Below the pieces are notes generated by a model. That model made no database searches and was not told where the DNA came from. It saw only the letters and a program-made list of their open reading frames with translations. The position numbers and the translations under genes were made by a program. A DNA stretch of 64,000 nucleotides from Phaeobacter bryozoorum (GTDB taxonomy: Bacteria > Pseudomonadota > Alphaproteobacteria > Rhodobacterales > Rhodobacteraceae): NCBI RefSeq assembly GCF_041893525.1, contig NZ_CP169068.1; one strand, written 5' to 3'. Each line of letters begins with the position of its first letter. Within the stretch, counting starts at the first letter, position 1. Positions 25,596 to 34,526 of the stretch are shown in pieces.

Positions 25596-26687
25596 ATGAA
25601 ATCCGCAAAAAACATCCTCCAGCCCGAGAATCAGCCGCTAAAAACCGCTGTTTTGGTGCTTGATGAGAGCAATACGCTGTCCTTCGCCGCTGCCGTCGAT
25701 CCGATGCGCGCGGCCAATCGGCTGGCAGGTCGCGGCGCATTCGACTGGGACTATGTCACCGCCACCAGCGAGCCTGCGATGCTGACCAGCGGCCTCTCGG
25801 TGCCCGGCATCCCGCTGGCCCGGCTGCAAAGCTGCGAATTGCTGATCGTGATCGCCGGCTTCCAGCTCGCGCGCCATGCGACCCCCAGCCTGCTCGCCGG
25901 TCTGCGCCGTCTGGCGGCAGGTGGCGCGACCATCGCGGGCATCGACGGCGGCCCCTGGCTTATGGCCGAGGCCGGTCTGCTGGACGGCCACCCCGCGACG
26001 ACACATTGGGAAGATCTGGACAATTTCGCCAGCCGCTTTCCGGGCGTGCAAAGCCGCAACGACCGCTTCACCCTCTCCGAGGGGCGGATGACCTCCGGCG
26101 GGGCGACCCCGGCGATCGAGATGATGCTGCATATCATCGGCAGCCGTCATGGTGCGGGCTTTGCCTCACGCGTGGCCGGCCTGTTCCTCTACGATGGCCC
26201 CGGCTCGACCGAACGGCCACAAAGCCGCCTTGGCAGCTCCAGACATTCCTCGCTCACGGCACGGGCCAACGCCCTGATGGAGGCCGCGCTGGACGATCCC
26301 AAACCGCTCAGCGAGATTGCCGAGGAACTGGGAACCAGCACCCGCAGCCTGCAACAGCAGTTCCGCCTGCGGCTGAATACGACGCCGCAGGACCATTATC
26401 TGCAACTGCGTCTGGCCGAGGCACGCCGATTGGTGACCGACACCGATCTGCCGATCATGGAGGTCGCGCTGGCCACCGGCTTCAACTCGCAGTCGAGCTT
26501 TGCCCGCGCCTTCCGCACCGCCCATGGCATCACCGCGCGCGAACTGCGCCAGACCAGCCTCGCAACCGCCGCAACGCCACGTCTGGCGGCAAGCAAACCG
26601 CTGTTCAGCCAAGCCCCCCTGTCGCAGGGCCAGACCACGCTGCGCCAGAGCGGACCGCTGCCACGGCACTCAACCGGTTCTTACTGA
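25596..26687 (+). CDS. GlxA-type AraC-family transcriptional regulator of carnitine genes
   Basis: The 363-residue protein has an N-terminal DJ-1/PfpI-like amidotransferase-fold domain (about residues 15-190; the nucleophile position reads AGIDGGPWLMAEAGLL, without cysteine, as in other GlxA regulators). A C-terminal AraC helix-turn-helix follows at about 220-320 (LSEIAEELGTSTRSLQQQFR ... VALATGFNSQSSFARAFR). It is divergent from the carnitine operon (132 bases between starts), the place of the known carnitine regulator CdhR, so it is probably the activator of that operon. The ATG is used; a TTG one codon upstream is also in frame. Confidence 0.88.
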   Translation: MKSAKNILQPENQPLKTAVLVLDESNTLSFAAAVDPMRAANRLAGRGAFDWDYVTATSEPAMLTSGLSVPGIPLARLQSCELLIVIAGFQLARHATPSLLAGLRRLAAGGATIAGIDGGPWLMAEAGLLDGHPATTHWEDLDNFASRFPGVQSRNDRFTLSEGRMTSGGATPAIEMMLHIIGSRHGAGFASRVAGLFLYDGPGSTERPQSRLGSSRHSSLTARANALMEAALDDPKPLSEIAEELGTSTRSLQQQFRLRLNTTPQDHYLQLRLAEARRLVTDTDLPIMEVALATGFNSQSSFARAFRTAHGITARELRQTSLATAATPRLAASKPLFSQAPLSQGQTTLRQSGPLPRHSTGSY

Positions 26688-26755
26688 CTGAGCCTTTTGC
26701 AGATCAGAACGGACGCCCCGGCGGGCGTGCCCGTTCTGCCAGCAGCACCGCCAGA

Positions 26756-27799
26756 TCAATAAGGCATCGGATGGGCGCGATGGGCCGCGTCGATCTCGTC
26801 CATCACCTCCGGCGACAGCGTCAGATCATCGCCCGCCAGCGCGTGCTCCAGCTGCGGCAGCGTGGTGGCACCCAGAATGGCCGACGCCATGAACGGCCGG
26901 GTATGGCACCAGGCCAGCGCCATATGCACCGGGTCCAGACCATGGCGCGCGGCAATCTCCAGATAGGCAGCTACCGCCGGATAGACCCGCGGCGTATCAC
27001 GCCCGCCCAGTTCCGGGTTCAGCGTCTTGCGGGAGGCCTCAGGCACCGCACCATCCTGATATTTCCCCGTGAGCAGGCCCGTTGCCAGCGGTGAAAATGC
27101 CAGCAGCCCGACGTCCTCATAGGCGCTCAGCTCCGCCAGATCGGTATCGTATAGACGGCACAGCAGCGAGTATTCATTCTGGATCGAGGCCACCCGTGGC
27201 CCGCCCATCTCCTCCGCCAGCCGCAGCCAGTGCGCCGTGCCCCAGGCGCTTTCGTTGGACAGACCAAAGGCGCGGATATTGCCCTTGTCCACCTGCGCTT
27301 TCAGCGCCTCCAGGCAGCCGGCCATATTGTCCAGCACCTCGGCCCGGTCATCGCCACCCGGATCATACTGCCAGTTCTTGCGGAACATGTAGCTGCCCCG
27401 ATTGGGCCAGTGAAACTGATAGAGGTCGATGTAATCCGTCTGCAGCCGCCGCAGCGATCCCTCGATGGTGGCCGGAATGGTCTCTGTGGTGATCGCAGCG
27501 CCATCGCGCACCGCCTGCAACCCCTCGCCGGAATGTTTGGTCGCCAGGATGTAATCCCCGCGCCGCCCGCTGCGGGCATTCCAATTGCCGATGATCGCCT
27601 CGCTGTCCCCGATCGTCTCGGCGCTGATCGGATTCACCGGGTACATCTCGGCGGTATCCAGAAAATTCACCCCCGCCGCCAGCGCCAGGTCGATCTGCGC
27701 ATGGGCGTCAGACTCATCCGTCTGGGTGCCAAAGGTCATGGTGCCAAGACAGATACGCGACACCTCCATACCGGTGCGGCCAAGCGGGTTCTTTTTCAT
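26756..27799 (-). CDS. Aldo/keto reductase (Tas-like)
   Basis: The 347-residue protein starts MKKNPLGRTGMEVSRICLGTMTFG and shows the family's catalytic tetrad elements: NFLDTAEMYP (Asp and Tyr), the lysine in ILATKHSG and the histidine in LYQFHWPN. It is close in length and motifs to the Tas group of NADP-dependent oxidoreductases. The substrate is unknown. It converges with the carnitine regulator and is divergent from the rhodanese pair. Confidence 0.9.
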   Translation of the reverse strand: MKKNPLGRTGMEVSRICLGTMTFGTQTDESDAHAQIDLALAAGVNFLDTAEMYPVNPISAETIGDSEAIIGNWNARSGRRGDYILATKHSGEGLQAVRDGAAITTETIPATIEGSLRRLQTDYIDLYQFHWPNRGSYMFRKNWQYDPGGDDRAEVLDNMAGCLEALKAQVDKGNIRAFGLSNESAWGTAHWLRLAEEMGGPRVASIQNEYSLLCRLYDTDLAELSAYEDVGLLAFSPLATGLLTGKYQDGAVPEASRKTLNPELGGRDTPRVYPAVAAYLEIAARHGLDPVHMALAWCHTRPFMASAILGATTLPQLEHALAGDDLTLSPEVMDEIDAAHRAHPMPY

Positions 27800-27979
27800 T
27801 TCGCGCAGATCCTTCGTGTTGCAACTCGCAACAGACCCTAGCCCACCCGCGGCCCAGTGCAACCAGATCGCCTCCGTCGTGCATCAGGGCGTTAACCTTT
27901 CATGCACAATCCAGACGTGAAACGCGATGGATATGATATGATTAAAATTGTCGCAAATCTAGAAAAGGAGAGTGACAAC

Positions 27980-28381
27980 ATGACGTTCTCTATGTCCAAA
28001 AGCTACAAAGACCTGATCGCAGAAGCTGAAGCCATCGTGGTGTCGATTTCCCCGGCAGAGGCGGCAGATCTGCATGGCCGTGACGACAGCCTGTTTGTCG
28101 ACCTGCGGGTAATCCGCGAAGTTGAACGCACCGGCGTCATCCCCGGCGCCCTGTCCTGCCCGCGCGGCCTGATGGAGTTCTGGATTGATCCCTCCAGCCC
28201 CTACCACAAACCGGTCTTTGCCGAGGATCGGGCCTTCATCTTCTATTGTGACAACGGATGGCGGTCGGCCCTGGCTGCCAGCACCGCGCTGGAAATGGGA
28301 TTGCAGCGGGTGGTCTTTTTGAAAGGCGGCTTTGATGCCTGGATCGCCGACGGGGGCGATGCCATCCCTTACAAGTGGTAA
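27980..28381 (+). CDS. Rhodanese-domain protein, copy 1
   Basis: The 133-residue protein is one rhodanese domain. It has DLRVIREVERTGVIPGAL, then YCDNGWRSALAAS, where the cysteine begins the six-residue active-site loop (CDNGWR), and a final LKGGFDAW. It could be a sulfurtransferase or a sulfur/arsenate-handling protein. An insert GLMEFWIDPSSPYHKPVF between the two motifs is shared with its downstream paralogue. The start follows AAAGGAG by 9 bases. It lies 86 bases before copy 2. Confidence 0.88.
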   Translation: MTFSMSKSYKDLIAEAEAIVVSISPAEAADLHGRDDSLFVDLRVIREVERTGVIPGALSCPRGLMEFWIDPSSPYHKPVFAEDRAFIFYCDNGWRSALAASTALEMGLQRVVFLKGGFDAWIADGGDAIPYKW

Positions 28382-28467
28382 ATACCGGCTGATACCGGAC
28401 AAGCGGTGCTTGTCACCCCGCGCAAAACCCGGCAGCCTGTGCCTCTGACAGCCAGAGGGAGCACAGC

Positions 28468-28869
28468 ATGCCGCAAACCATCACAAAAGGCGTCAAGGCG
28501 CTCCTTGACGAGGCCAACGCCGTCGTGGACACCCTGTCCGTGGAGACCGCAAAAGAGGCCATCCATGATGACGCCTATGCCTTCATCGACCTGCGCGATA
28601 TCCGCGAATTGCAGGCCAGCGGCATGATTCCAGGCGCCTTTTCCTGCCCGCGCGGGATGCTGGAATTCTGGATCGACCCGGACAGCCCCTACCACAAACC
28701 GGTGTTCAATCAGGACAAGACCTATGTCTTCTACTGTGCCAGCGCCTGGCGCTCCGCGCTGGCCGCCAAGGCGGCGATGGAGATGGGGCTCGGACCGGTG
28801 ATGCACCTTGAGGGCGGTTTTACCGCATGGAGCAAGGCCGGCGGCGAAATCGCCCAGCGCGACGACTGA
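28468..28869 (+). CDS. Rhodanese-domain protein, copy 2
   Basis: The 133-residue protein is the same length as copy 1 and clearly paralogous: DLRDIRELQASGMIPGAF, the shared insert with FWIDPDSPYHKPVF, YCASAWRSALAAK and LEGGFTAW. The active-site loop CASAWR keeps the cysteine and arginine but changes the middle residues compared with copy 1, which may alter substrate preference. It is probably co-transcribed with copy 1. Confidence 0.88.
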   Translation: MPQTITKGVKALLDEANAVVDTLSVETAKEAIHDDAYAFIDLRDIRELQASGMIPGAFSCPRGMLEFWIDPDSPYHKPVFNQDKTYVFYCASAWRSALAAKAAMEMGLGPVMHLEGGFTAWSKAGGEIAQRDD

Positions 28870-28880
28870 CCCGCACCCCA

Positions 28881-28948
28881 CCTGCGCCGGAATGACCTGC
28901 ACCGGAATAACCCGCGCCTGACAGGCCTGCGCGGCAAATCTGCCGCGC
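28881..28948. repeat. Short tandem repeat and hairpin after the rhodanese genes
   Basis: Two 15-base units (28881-28895 and 28896-28910) match at 13 positions, and a third partial unit follows. Just after them GCGCGGCA (28929-28936) pairs perfectly with TGCCGCGC (28941-28948) around a 4-base loop. No T-run follows, so a terminator is uncertain. Confidence 0.45.
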
Positions 28949-29031
28949 CGCTGCACAATACGACATTCCTGACCGGCAAATGTCGGAAACACCCGTGCAA
29001 TCCCGCGGCGCAGCGGTCATGACTGGCCATT

Positions 29032-30255
29032 ATGCGGATGATGATTTCCTTTGCGGCGCTGTTTCTTTCGGTGATCCTGTTGCAACTGTCGACCGGCGGC
29101 GTTGGCCCGCTGGACGCGATCTCTGGCCTGACGCTTGGCTTTGACAAGGAGCAGATCGGCTTTCTCGGCTCGGCGCATTTCCTTGGCTTTTTTGTGGGCT
29201 GCTGGTGGGTGCCGCGCCTGATGGGCAATGTCGGCCACAGCCGCGCCTTTGCCGTCTGTACCGCGCTCGGCGCCATGGGGCTGATCGGCCACACCCTGAC
29301 CGAGGATCCAATGGCCTGGGCCGTGATGCGCATGGCCTCCGGCCTCTGCGTTGCGGGCTGCTACACGGTGATCGAAGCCTGGCTGAACGCCAAGGTCACC
29401 AATGAAAGCCGTGGCCGCGCCATGGGCACCTACCGGATCGCGGATCTCTCCGCCTCGCTCGCGGCGCAGCTGCTGATCGCGGTGCTGCCGCCCGCCTCCT
29501 ACGTGTCCTACAACCTGCTGGCTATCCTCTGCTGTGCCGCGCTGCTGCCGCTCACCATGACCAAAGCGAGCCAGCCGGAGATCCCCGACGCCCCGCGCCT
29601 GCGCCCGAAACTGGCCTGGGCCTGCTCGCCACTCGCCGTCGCGGGGGTGATCGTCGCCGCGCTCAGTTCAGCCTCCTTCCGTATGGTGGGGCCGATCTAC
29701 GGTCAGGAGGTCGGTCTGGAGGTCGGCCAGATCGCCTTCTTCCTCGCCACCTTTGTTCTGGGCGGCGCGCTGGCGCAATATCCGCTCGGCTGGCTGGCCG
29801 ACAAATACGACCGCCGCTGGGTTCTGATCTGGCTGTCGGTGGTGGCGATCCTGTCCTGTGGCGTCACCATGGCGGCCAGCGGCATGGGCACATTGGCGGT
29901 GATGGCCTCTGCCGCCTTCTTCGGTTTTACCACCATGCCGATCTTCTCGGTCTCGGCCGCACACGCTAACGACTTTGCCACCTCGCAGCAGCGCGTCGAA
30001 CTCTCCGCCGCGCTGATGTTCTTCTACGCCCTTGGTGCCATCGCCTCGCCGCTGATCACCTCGGCGCTGATCGAAAACTACGGTCCCGGCGCGTTGTTTG
30101 CCTTTGTCGCCGTGGGCCACCTTGGGCTGATCGTCTTTGGCCTGCTGCGGATGCGCGCCCGCCCCGCCCCTGAGGATCGCACACGTTATGTCTATGCGCC
30201 GCGCACCTCCTTCACCATTGGCCGCCTGCTGAAACGCTCCCGCGAGCGCCGCTAG
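29032..30255 (+). CDS. MFS transporter
   Basis: The 407-residue protein has about twelve hydrophobic segments and the major-facilitator loop pattern between segments 2 and 3 and again near the middle (YPLGWLADKYDRRWVL). Early residues FDKEQIGFLGSAHFLGFFVGCWWVPRLMG resemble the YcaD-like/hypothetical roseobacter group. The substrate cannot be told. The C-terminal tail is basic (LLKRSRERR). It stands alone between the rhodanese pair and metG. Confidence 0.88.
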   Translation: MRMMISFAALFLSVILLQLSTGGVGPLDAISGLTLGFDKEQIGFLGSAHFLGFFVGCWWVPRLMGNVGHSRAFAVCTALGAMGLIGHTLTEDPMAWAVMRMASGLCVAGCYTVIEAWLNAKVTNESRGRAMGTYRIADLSASLAAQLLIAVLPPASYVSYNLLAILCCAALLPLTMTKASQPEIPDAPRLRPKLAWACSPLAVAGVIVAALSSASFRMVGPIYGQEVGLEVGQIAFFLATFVLGGALAQYPLGWLADKYDRRWVLIWLSVVAILSCGVTMAASGMGTLAVMASAAFFGFTTMPIFSVSAAHANDFATSQQRVELSAALMFFYALGAIASPLITSALIENYGPGALFAFVAVGHLGLIVFGLLRMRARPAPEDRTRYVYAPRTSFTIGRLLKRSRERR

Positions 30256-30362
30256 CCCACCGCGACCCGATACGGGAAAATGGCGGCAAAGCGCACCACG
30301 GGGTTTTCGGCGGCAGCGCCATGCGCTAGACGGGCCAGCAGAGCTTTAGTTGGATGGATGAT

Positions 30363-32081
30363 ATGGCGCGCTTTCTCATTACCTCGGCGATCCCCTATAT
30401 CAACGGGATCAAGCATCTGGGCAATCTGGTCGGCAGTCAGCTGCCCGCAGATCTCTATGCCCGCTACCAGCGGGCGCGCGGCCATGAGGTGATGTTCCTC
30501 TGCGCCACCGACGAACACGGCACCCCCGCCGAACTGGCCGCCGCCAAGGCAGGCAAGCCGGTGGCGGAATACTGTGCCGAAATGCACGAGGTCCAGGCCG
30601 GTATTGCCAAGGGGTTTGGCCTCAGCTTTGACCACTTCGGCCGTTCCTCCAGTGCGCAGAACCATGCGCTGACCCAGCATTTCGCAGGCAAGCTGGCCGA
30701 ACAGGGCCTGATCCGAGAAGTGACCGAAAAACAGGTCTATTCCCACGCCGACGGCCGCTTCCTGCCCGACCGCTATATCGAAGGCACCTGCCCCAACTGC
30801 GGCCATGAGAAGGCGCGCGGCGACCAATGCGAGGAATGCACCAAGCAGCTGGACCCGACCGATCTGATCGACCCGCGCTCCGCGATCTCCGGCTCCACCG
30901 ATCTGGAAGTGCGCGAGACCAAGCACCTGTACCTCTGCCAGTCGCAGCTGAAGGACCAGCTGGATGCCTGGATCGACTCCAAGAAGGACTGGCCGGTCCT
31001 CACCACCTCGATTGCCAAGAAATGGCTGCATGACGGCGACGGCCTTCAGGACCGCGGCATTACCCGCGATCTCGACTGGGGCGTCCCGGTCAAGAAAGGC
31101 GATGAAGATTGGCCCGGCATGGAGGGCAAGGTGTTCTACGTCTGGTTCGATGCCCCCATCGAATACATCGCATGCGCCAAGGAATGGGCCGACGCCAACG
31201 GCAAGACCGACGCCGATTGGGAACGCTGGTGGCGCACCGACAAGGGCGCTGAGGACGTCAAATACGTCCAGTTCATGGGCAAGGACAACGTCCCCTTCCA
31301 CACCCTCTCCTTCCCGGCCACCATCCTTGGCTCGGGTGAGCCTTGGAAGATGGTCGACCACCTCAAATCCTTCAACTACCTGAACTATGACGGCGGCCAG
31401 TTCTCCACCTCGCAGGGGCGCGGTGTGTTCATGGATCAGGCGCTGGACATCCTGCCCGCCGATTACTGGCGCTGGTGGCTGCTGAGCCATGCGCCGGAAA
31501 GCAGTGATTCCGAATTCACCTGGGAGAATTTCCAGCAATCGGTGAACAAGGATCTGGCCGACGTGCTGGGCAACTTTGTCAGCCGCATCACAAAATTCTG
31601 CCGCTCCAAATACGGCGAGGCGGTCCCCGCAGGCAATGACTACGGCGAGGCCGAACAGGCGCTGATTGACGAAATCAGCACCCGCGTCACCGCCTATGAG
31701 GGCCATATGGCCGCCATGGATGTGCGCAAATCCGCGCAGGAGCTGCGGGCGATCTGGGTCGCAGGCAATGAATACCTGCAATCCGTAGCCCCCTGGTCCG
31801 TCTTCAAAACCGACCCCGATCAGGCCGCCGCTCAGGTGCGTCTGGGGCTGAACCTGATCCGGCTCTATGCGGTGCTGTCCGCCCCCTTCATCCCCGACGC
31901 GACCGAGCGTCTGCTGGCCGCCCTTCAGACCGAGGATCGCAGCTGGCCCGACGATGTGGCCGCCGCCCTCAGCGCGCTGCCCGCAGGTCATGCCTTCACC
32001 GTGCCGGAGGTGCTCTTTGCCAAGATCACCGACGAACAGCGCGAAGACTGGCAGGAGCGCTTCTCCGGCACCCGCGACTGA
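30363..32081 (+). CDS. metG: Methionyl-tRNA synthetase
   Basis: The enzyme charges tRNA-Met. The 572-residue protein has a class I synthetase signature at KHLGN (residues 17-21, a variant of HIGH), two zinc knuckles CPNCGH and CEECTK (about residues 140-160), WFDAPIEYI and the KMSKS-equivalent loop GGQFSTSQGRG, followed by the helical anticodon-binding domain. The variant loops are typical of the archaeal-like MetG found in many alphaproteobacteria. The ATG at 30363 (MARFLITSAIPYING) gives the family N terminus; an ATG three codons upstream is possible. Confidence 0.95.
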   Translation: MARFLITSAIPYINGIKHLGNLVGSQLPADLYARYQRARGHEVMFLCATDEHGTPAELAAAKAGKPVAEYCAEMHEVQAGIAKGFGLSFDHFGRSSSAQNHALTQHFAGKLAEQGLIREVTEKQVYSHADGRFLPDRYIEGTCPNCGHEKARGDQCEECTKQLDPTDLIDPRSAISGSTDLEVRETKHLYLCQSQLKDQLDAWIDSKKDWPVLTTSIAKKWLHDGDGLQDRGITRDLDWGVPVKKGDEDWPGMEGKVFYVWFDAPIEYIACAKEWADANGKTDADWERWWRTDKGAEDVKYVQFMGKDNVPFHTLSFPATILGSGEPWKMVDHLKSFNYLNYDGGQFSTSQGRGVFMDQALDILPADYWRWWLLSHAPESSDSEFTWENFQQSVNKDLADVLGNFVSRITKFCRSKYGEAVPAGNDYGEAEQALIDEISTRVTAYEGHMAAMDVRKSAQELRAIWVAGNEYLQSVAPWSVFKTDPDQAAAQVRLGLNLIRLYAVLSAPFIPDATERLLAALQTEDRSWPDDVAAALSALPAGHAFTVPEVLFAKITDEQREDWQERFSGTRD

Positions 32082-32110
32082 TCTCAGGGCCGCGCCCCGT
32101 GACAAAGACC

Positions 32111-32139
32111 AAGGCCGCTCCACCGGGAGCGGCCTTTTT
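32111..32139 (+). terminator. Rho-independent terminator of metG
   Basis: AAGGCCGCTCC and GGAGCGGCCTT form an 11-base stem with a 4-base loop, followed by a run of five T including the stem end, 30 bases after the metG stop. Confidence 0.9.
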
Positions 32140-32225
32140 CGTCAGATGCGGGCTATTCCGCCCGGCACCGCCACCACCCACACCTGCGCGCTGACAAAAT
32201 ATCAAGGCGCGCAAAAAACCTTAAT

Positions 32226-32242
32226 CTGACTAAAAAAGTCAG
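32226..32242. promoter_or_regulatory. Probable iron-responsive operator upstream of hemP operon
   Basis: CTGACT and AGTCAG form a perfect inverted repeat around AAAAA. A second half-site copy, AGTCAGGTT, lies at 32264-32272 and repeats the sequence at 32237-32245. A palindrome of this general type is described upstream of iron genes in Rhodobacterales (the Iron-Rhodo box of comparative genomics); I cannot check its exact consensus. It lies about 258 bases before hemP. The rest of the 32140-32499 gap contains no gene I can support and may be a long leader. Confidence 0.55.
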
Positions 32243-32499
32243 GTTGACGATTCCGATTAAATCAGTCAGGTTTAGCGCAGTTCAGCCAACCTGTGATTGT
32301 GCAGCCAGCCCGACTGATAGCAATTCAACCGAGATCGTCCAGTGTCGTTTCTTCTGCAATTCTTTTCCCTGCGCCACCGCCCCGCCGAGGGTCGGAGCAT
32401 ACCGCACAGCCTGAACGCCTACGGGCTGCCGCGCGGCGATCAGGGGTTTTGCCTGGAGTGGTTTCTGGATCGGTCGGAAAACAGAAACGGGTGACCCTG

Positions 32500-32676
32500 A
32501 TGAACCAGATGAATTTTGACCACGCCACCACCACGACAACTGCGGCCACCGAAGTCTTCCCAACCTACCACGCCGAGGAACTGGCCCGTGGCGGGAACCA
32601 GGCCCGCATTCTGCTCAACGGCCAGATCTACAGCCTGCGGATCACCCGCGCCGGAAAGCTGATCCTGACAAAATGA
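32500..32676 (+). CDS. hemP: Hemin uptake protein HemP
   Basis: The 58-residue protein ends in the HemP signature ILLNGQIYSLRITRAGKLILTK, close to the family consensus (LxHxGxxYxLRxTRxGKLILTK). HemP (HmuP) is a small cytoplasmic protein linked to haem and iron uptake, in some species acting as a regulator of the haem receptor gene. The threonine-rich N terminus (HATTTTTAATE) is not conserved. A GTG three codons upstream is possible. Its end overlaps the next gene by 4 bases (ATGA). Confidence 0.9.
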   Translation: MNQMNFDHATTTTTAATEVFPTYHAEELARGGNQARILLNGQIYSLRITRAGKLILTK

Positions 32677-33179
32677 TTTCCAATACTGCAACAGCCGCAT
32701 CTGCGGTCTCACGGGGCGGGGCCACTGTTGGTCTGCTGACCGACTTGCCCGCCCTGGAAGCCATGGCCGTGCGCCATCTGCGCCACTGGTTCAGCGGGGC
32801 CGAAACCCGCATCGCCCTGCGCCACCAGCTGCAAGACCTGCTTGGCCCGGTTCTTGGCCGTCAGACCTATGAGAATTTTGGCCGCCTCTGCAACTTCTGC
32901 GTGACCGAAGGCCGCCGCCCGCTGGTGCGCCACGGGATGACCTGCACCTGCCTTGGCGCTGACGAAAACTGCTTTGCCAATCTGGTCGCCGCCGCCGCGC
33001 GTGGCGAATATGAGGATGCCAATCTCTTTGCCGCGCTGATCGTGCAGCCCCGACAGGCGCAGCGCGCCACCGTTCTCGCTGCCAAGATCGGCCTGGTACT
33101 CGACCAGCTCGCGGATCGGCAGGCCCGCCCCTCCGCGCATCCGGCACCGCTCACCCCGCTGTCGGCAACTCTTCACTGA
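32673..33179 (+). CDS. Cysteine-rich unknown protein coupled to hemP
   Basis: The 168-residue protein has no signal peptide and no recognised domain. It contains a group of five cysteines at 73, 76, 91, 93 and 100 (CNFC ... CTC ... C) between helical segments, a possible metal, Fe-S or haem site. The N- and C-terminal thirds are alanine-rich and probably helical. Translation is coupled to hemP by an ATGA overlap and it is followed by the imelysin gene, so a role in iron or haem handling is inferred only from context. Confidence 0.75.
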   Translation: MISNTATAASAVSRGGATVGLLTDLPALEAMAVRHLRHWFSGAETRIALRHQLQDLLGPVLGRQTYENFGRLCNFCVTEGRRPLVRHGMTCTCLGADENCFANLVAAAARGEYEDANLFAALIVQPRQAQRATVLAAKIGLVLDQLADRQARPSAHPAPLTPLSATLH

Positions 33180-33257
33180 CGGTCCGGCGCCGACCGGCAC
33201 CCGTCGCTTAACCCGTTCCACTTTACCCGTTTCGACGACCACCTAAGGACCAACCAG

Positions 33258-34526
33258 ATGACATCGCATTTCCTCGCAGGCACCGCTGTTGCAGCGCTCG
33301 CCACAGTTGCGGCTCCCGCTTTTGCGGCCGACAAGGCTGAGGTGCTGACCACCTACGCAAATATTGCCCAGGCCAAATACCAGGACAGCCTTGAAACCGC
33401 CAAAACCCTGCAAACAGCCGTGGACAGCCTGATCGCTGAACCCTCCGCCGAGGCGCTGGAAGCCGCCCGCAAGGCCTGGCTCGCCGCCCGCGTGCCGTAT
33501 CAGCAGTCCGAGGTGTTCCGCTTTGGCAATGCCATCGTTGACGACTGGGAAGGCAAGGTGAACGCCTGGCCGCTGGATGAAGGCCTGATTGATTATGTCG
33601 ATGCCAGCTATGGCGGTCCGACCGATGAAAACACCCTCGCCGCGCTGAACATCATCGCCAATCCGAGCTTTGAGCTGTCCGGCACCACCATCGACGCCAG
33701 CGCCATCACCCCCGAACTGCTGGAAACCACCCTGCATGAGGCCGACGGCGTCGAGGCCAATGTCGCCACCGGCTATCACGCCATCGAATTCCTGCTCTGG
33801 GGGCAGGACTTGAACGGCACCGACCATGGCGCAGGCACCCGCGCCTGGACCGATTTCGCCGCAGGCGAGGACTGCACCAACGGCAACTGCGACCGCCGGG
33901 GCGACTACCTGAAGGCGGCGACCGATCTGCTGATCTCCGATCTGGAGTGGATGGCCGCACAGTGGAGCACCGAAGGCGAAGCCCGCGGCACGCTTCTGTC
34001 GGACGAAAACGCGGGCATCACCGCCATGCTGACCGGCATGGGCTCGCTCTCCTACGGCGAGACCGCAGGCGAACGTATGCGCCTTGGCCTGATGCTGAAC
34101 GACCCCGAGGAAGAGCATGACTGCTTCTCCGACAATACCCACAACAGCCACTACTACGACGGTCTGGGCGTGCAGAATGTCTATCTCGGCGAATATATCC
34201 GCGCCGATGGCAGCCTGATCTCCGGCGCCTCGCTTTCCGATCTGGTGCAGGATATCGACCCGGCGCTGGACGCTGAAATGCGCAGCAAGCTTGCGACCAC
34301 CATGCGTGCGCTGGGTCAGATCAAAACCGCAGCCGAGGCTGGTTTCTCCTACGACCAGATGCTGGAACAGGGCAATGAGGCCGGCGAGGCGCTGATCATG
34401 GGCGGCGTCAACGGTCTGGTCGATCAGACCCGCTCCATCGAACGGGTGGTCACCGCGCTGGACCTCGACGGCGTCGCCATCGAAGGCTCCAACTCGCTCG
34501 ACAACCCATCGGCGGTTTTCCAGTAA
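33258..34526 (+). CDS. irpA: Imelysin-family periplasmic protein (IrpA-like), canonical HxxE
   Basis: The 422-residue protein has a signal peptide (cleavage near AFA-AD, residue 23). It carries the imelysin/peptidase M75 fold elements: RKAWLAARVPYQQSEVFRFG, WPLDEGLIDYVD, ATGYHAIEFLLWGQDL with HxxE at 174-177, and ERMRLGLMLNDPEEEHDCFSDNTHNSHY. Imelysins, related to the EfeO iron-binding protein, are periplasmic or outer-membrane-associated and iron-regulated, though substrate is unsettled. AAGGA precedes the ATG. It is followed by the di-haem oxidoreductase gene after 216 bases. Confidence 0.92.
   Translation: MTSHFLAGTAVAALATVAAPAFAADKAEVLTTYANIAQAKYQDSLETAKTLQTAVDSLIAEPSAEALEAARKAWLAARVPYQQSEVFRFGNAIVDDWEGKVNAWPLDEGLIDYVDASYGGPTDENTLAALNIIANPSFELSGTTIDASAITPELLETTLHEADGVEANVATGYHAIEFLLWGQDLNGTDHGAGTRAWTDFAAGEDCTNGNCDRRGDYLKAATDLLISDLEWMAAQWSTEGEARGTLLSDENAGITAMLTGMGSLSYGETAGERMRLGLMLNDPEEEHDCFSDNTHNSHYYDGLGVQNVYLGEYIRADGSLISGASLSDLVQDIDPALDAEMRSKLATTMRALGQIKTAAEAGFSYDQMLEQGNEAGEALIMGGVNGLVDQTRSIERVVTALDLDGVAIEGSNSLDNPSAVFQ

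Noticed and set aside
28881..28910. CRISPR array
   Set aside because: Units are directly adjacent, without spacers, and only two and a half copies exist.
30252..32123. 623-codon open frame antisense to metG
   Set aside because: metG has clear synthetase motifs; the antisense frame shows no family features.
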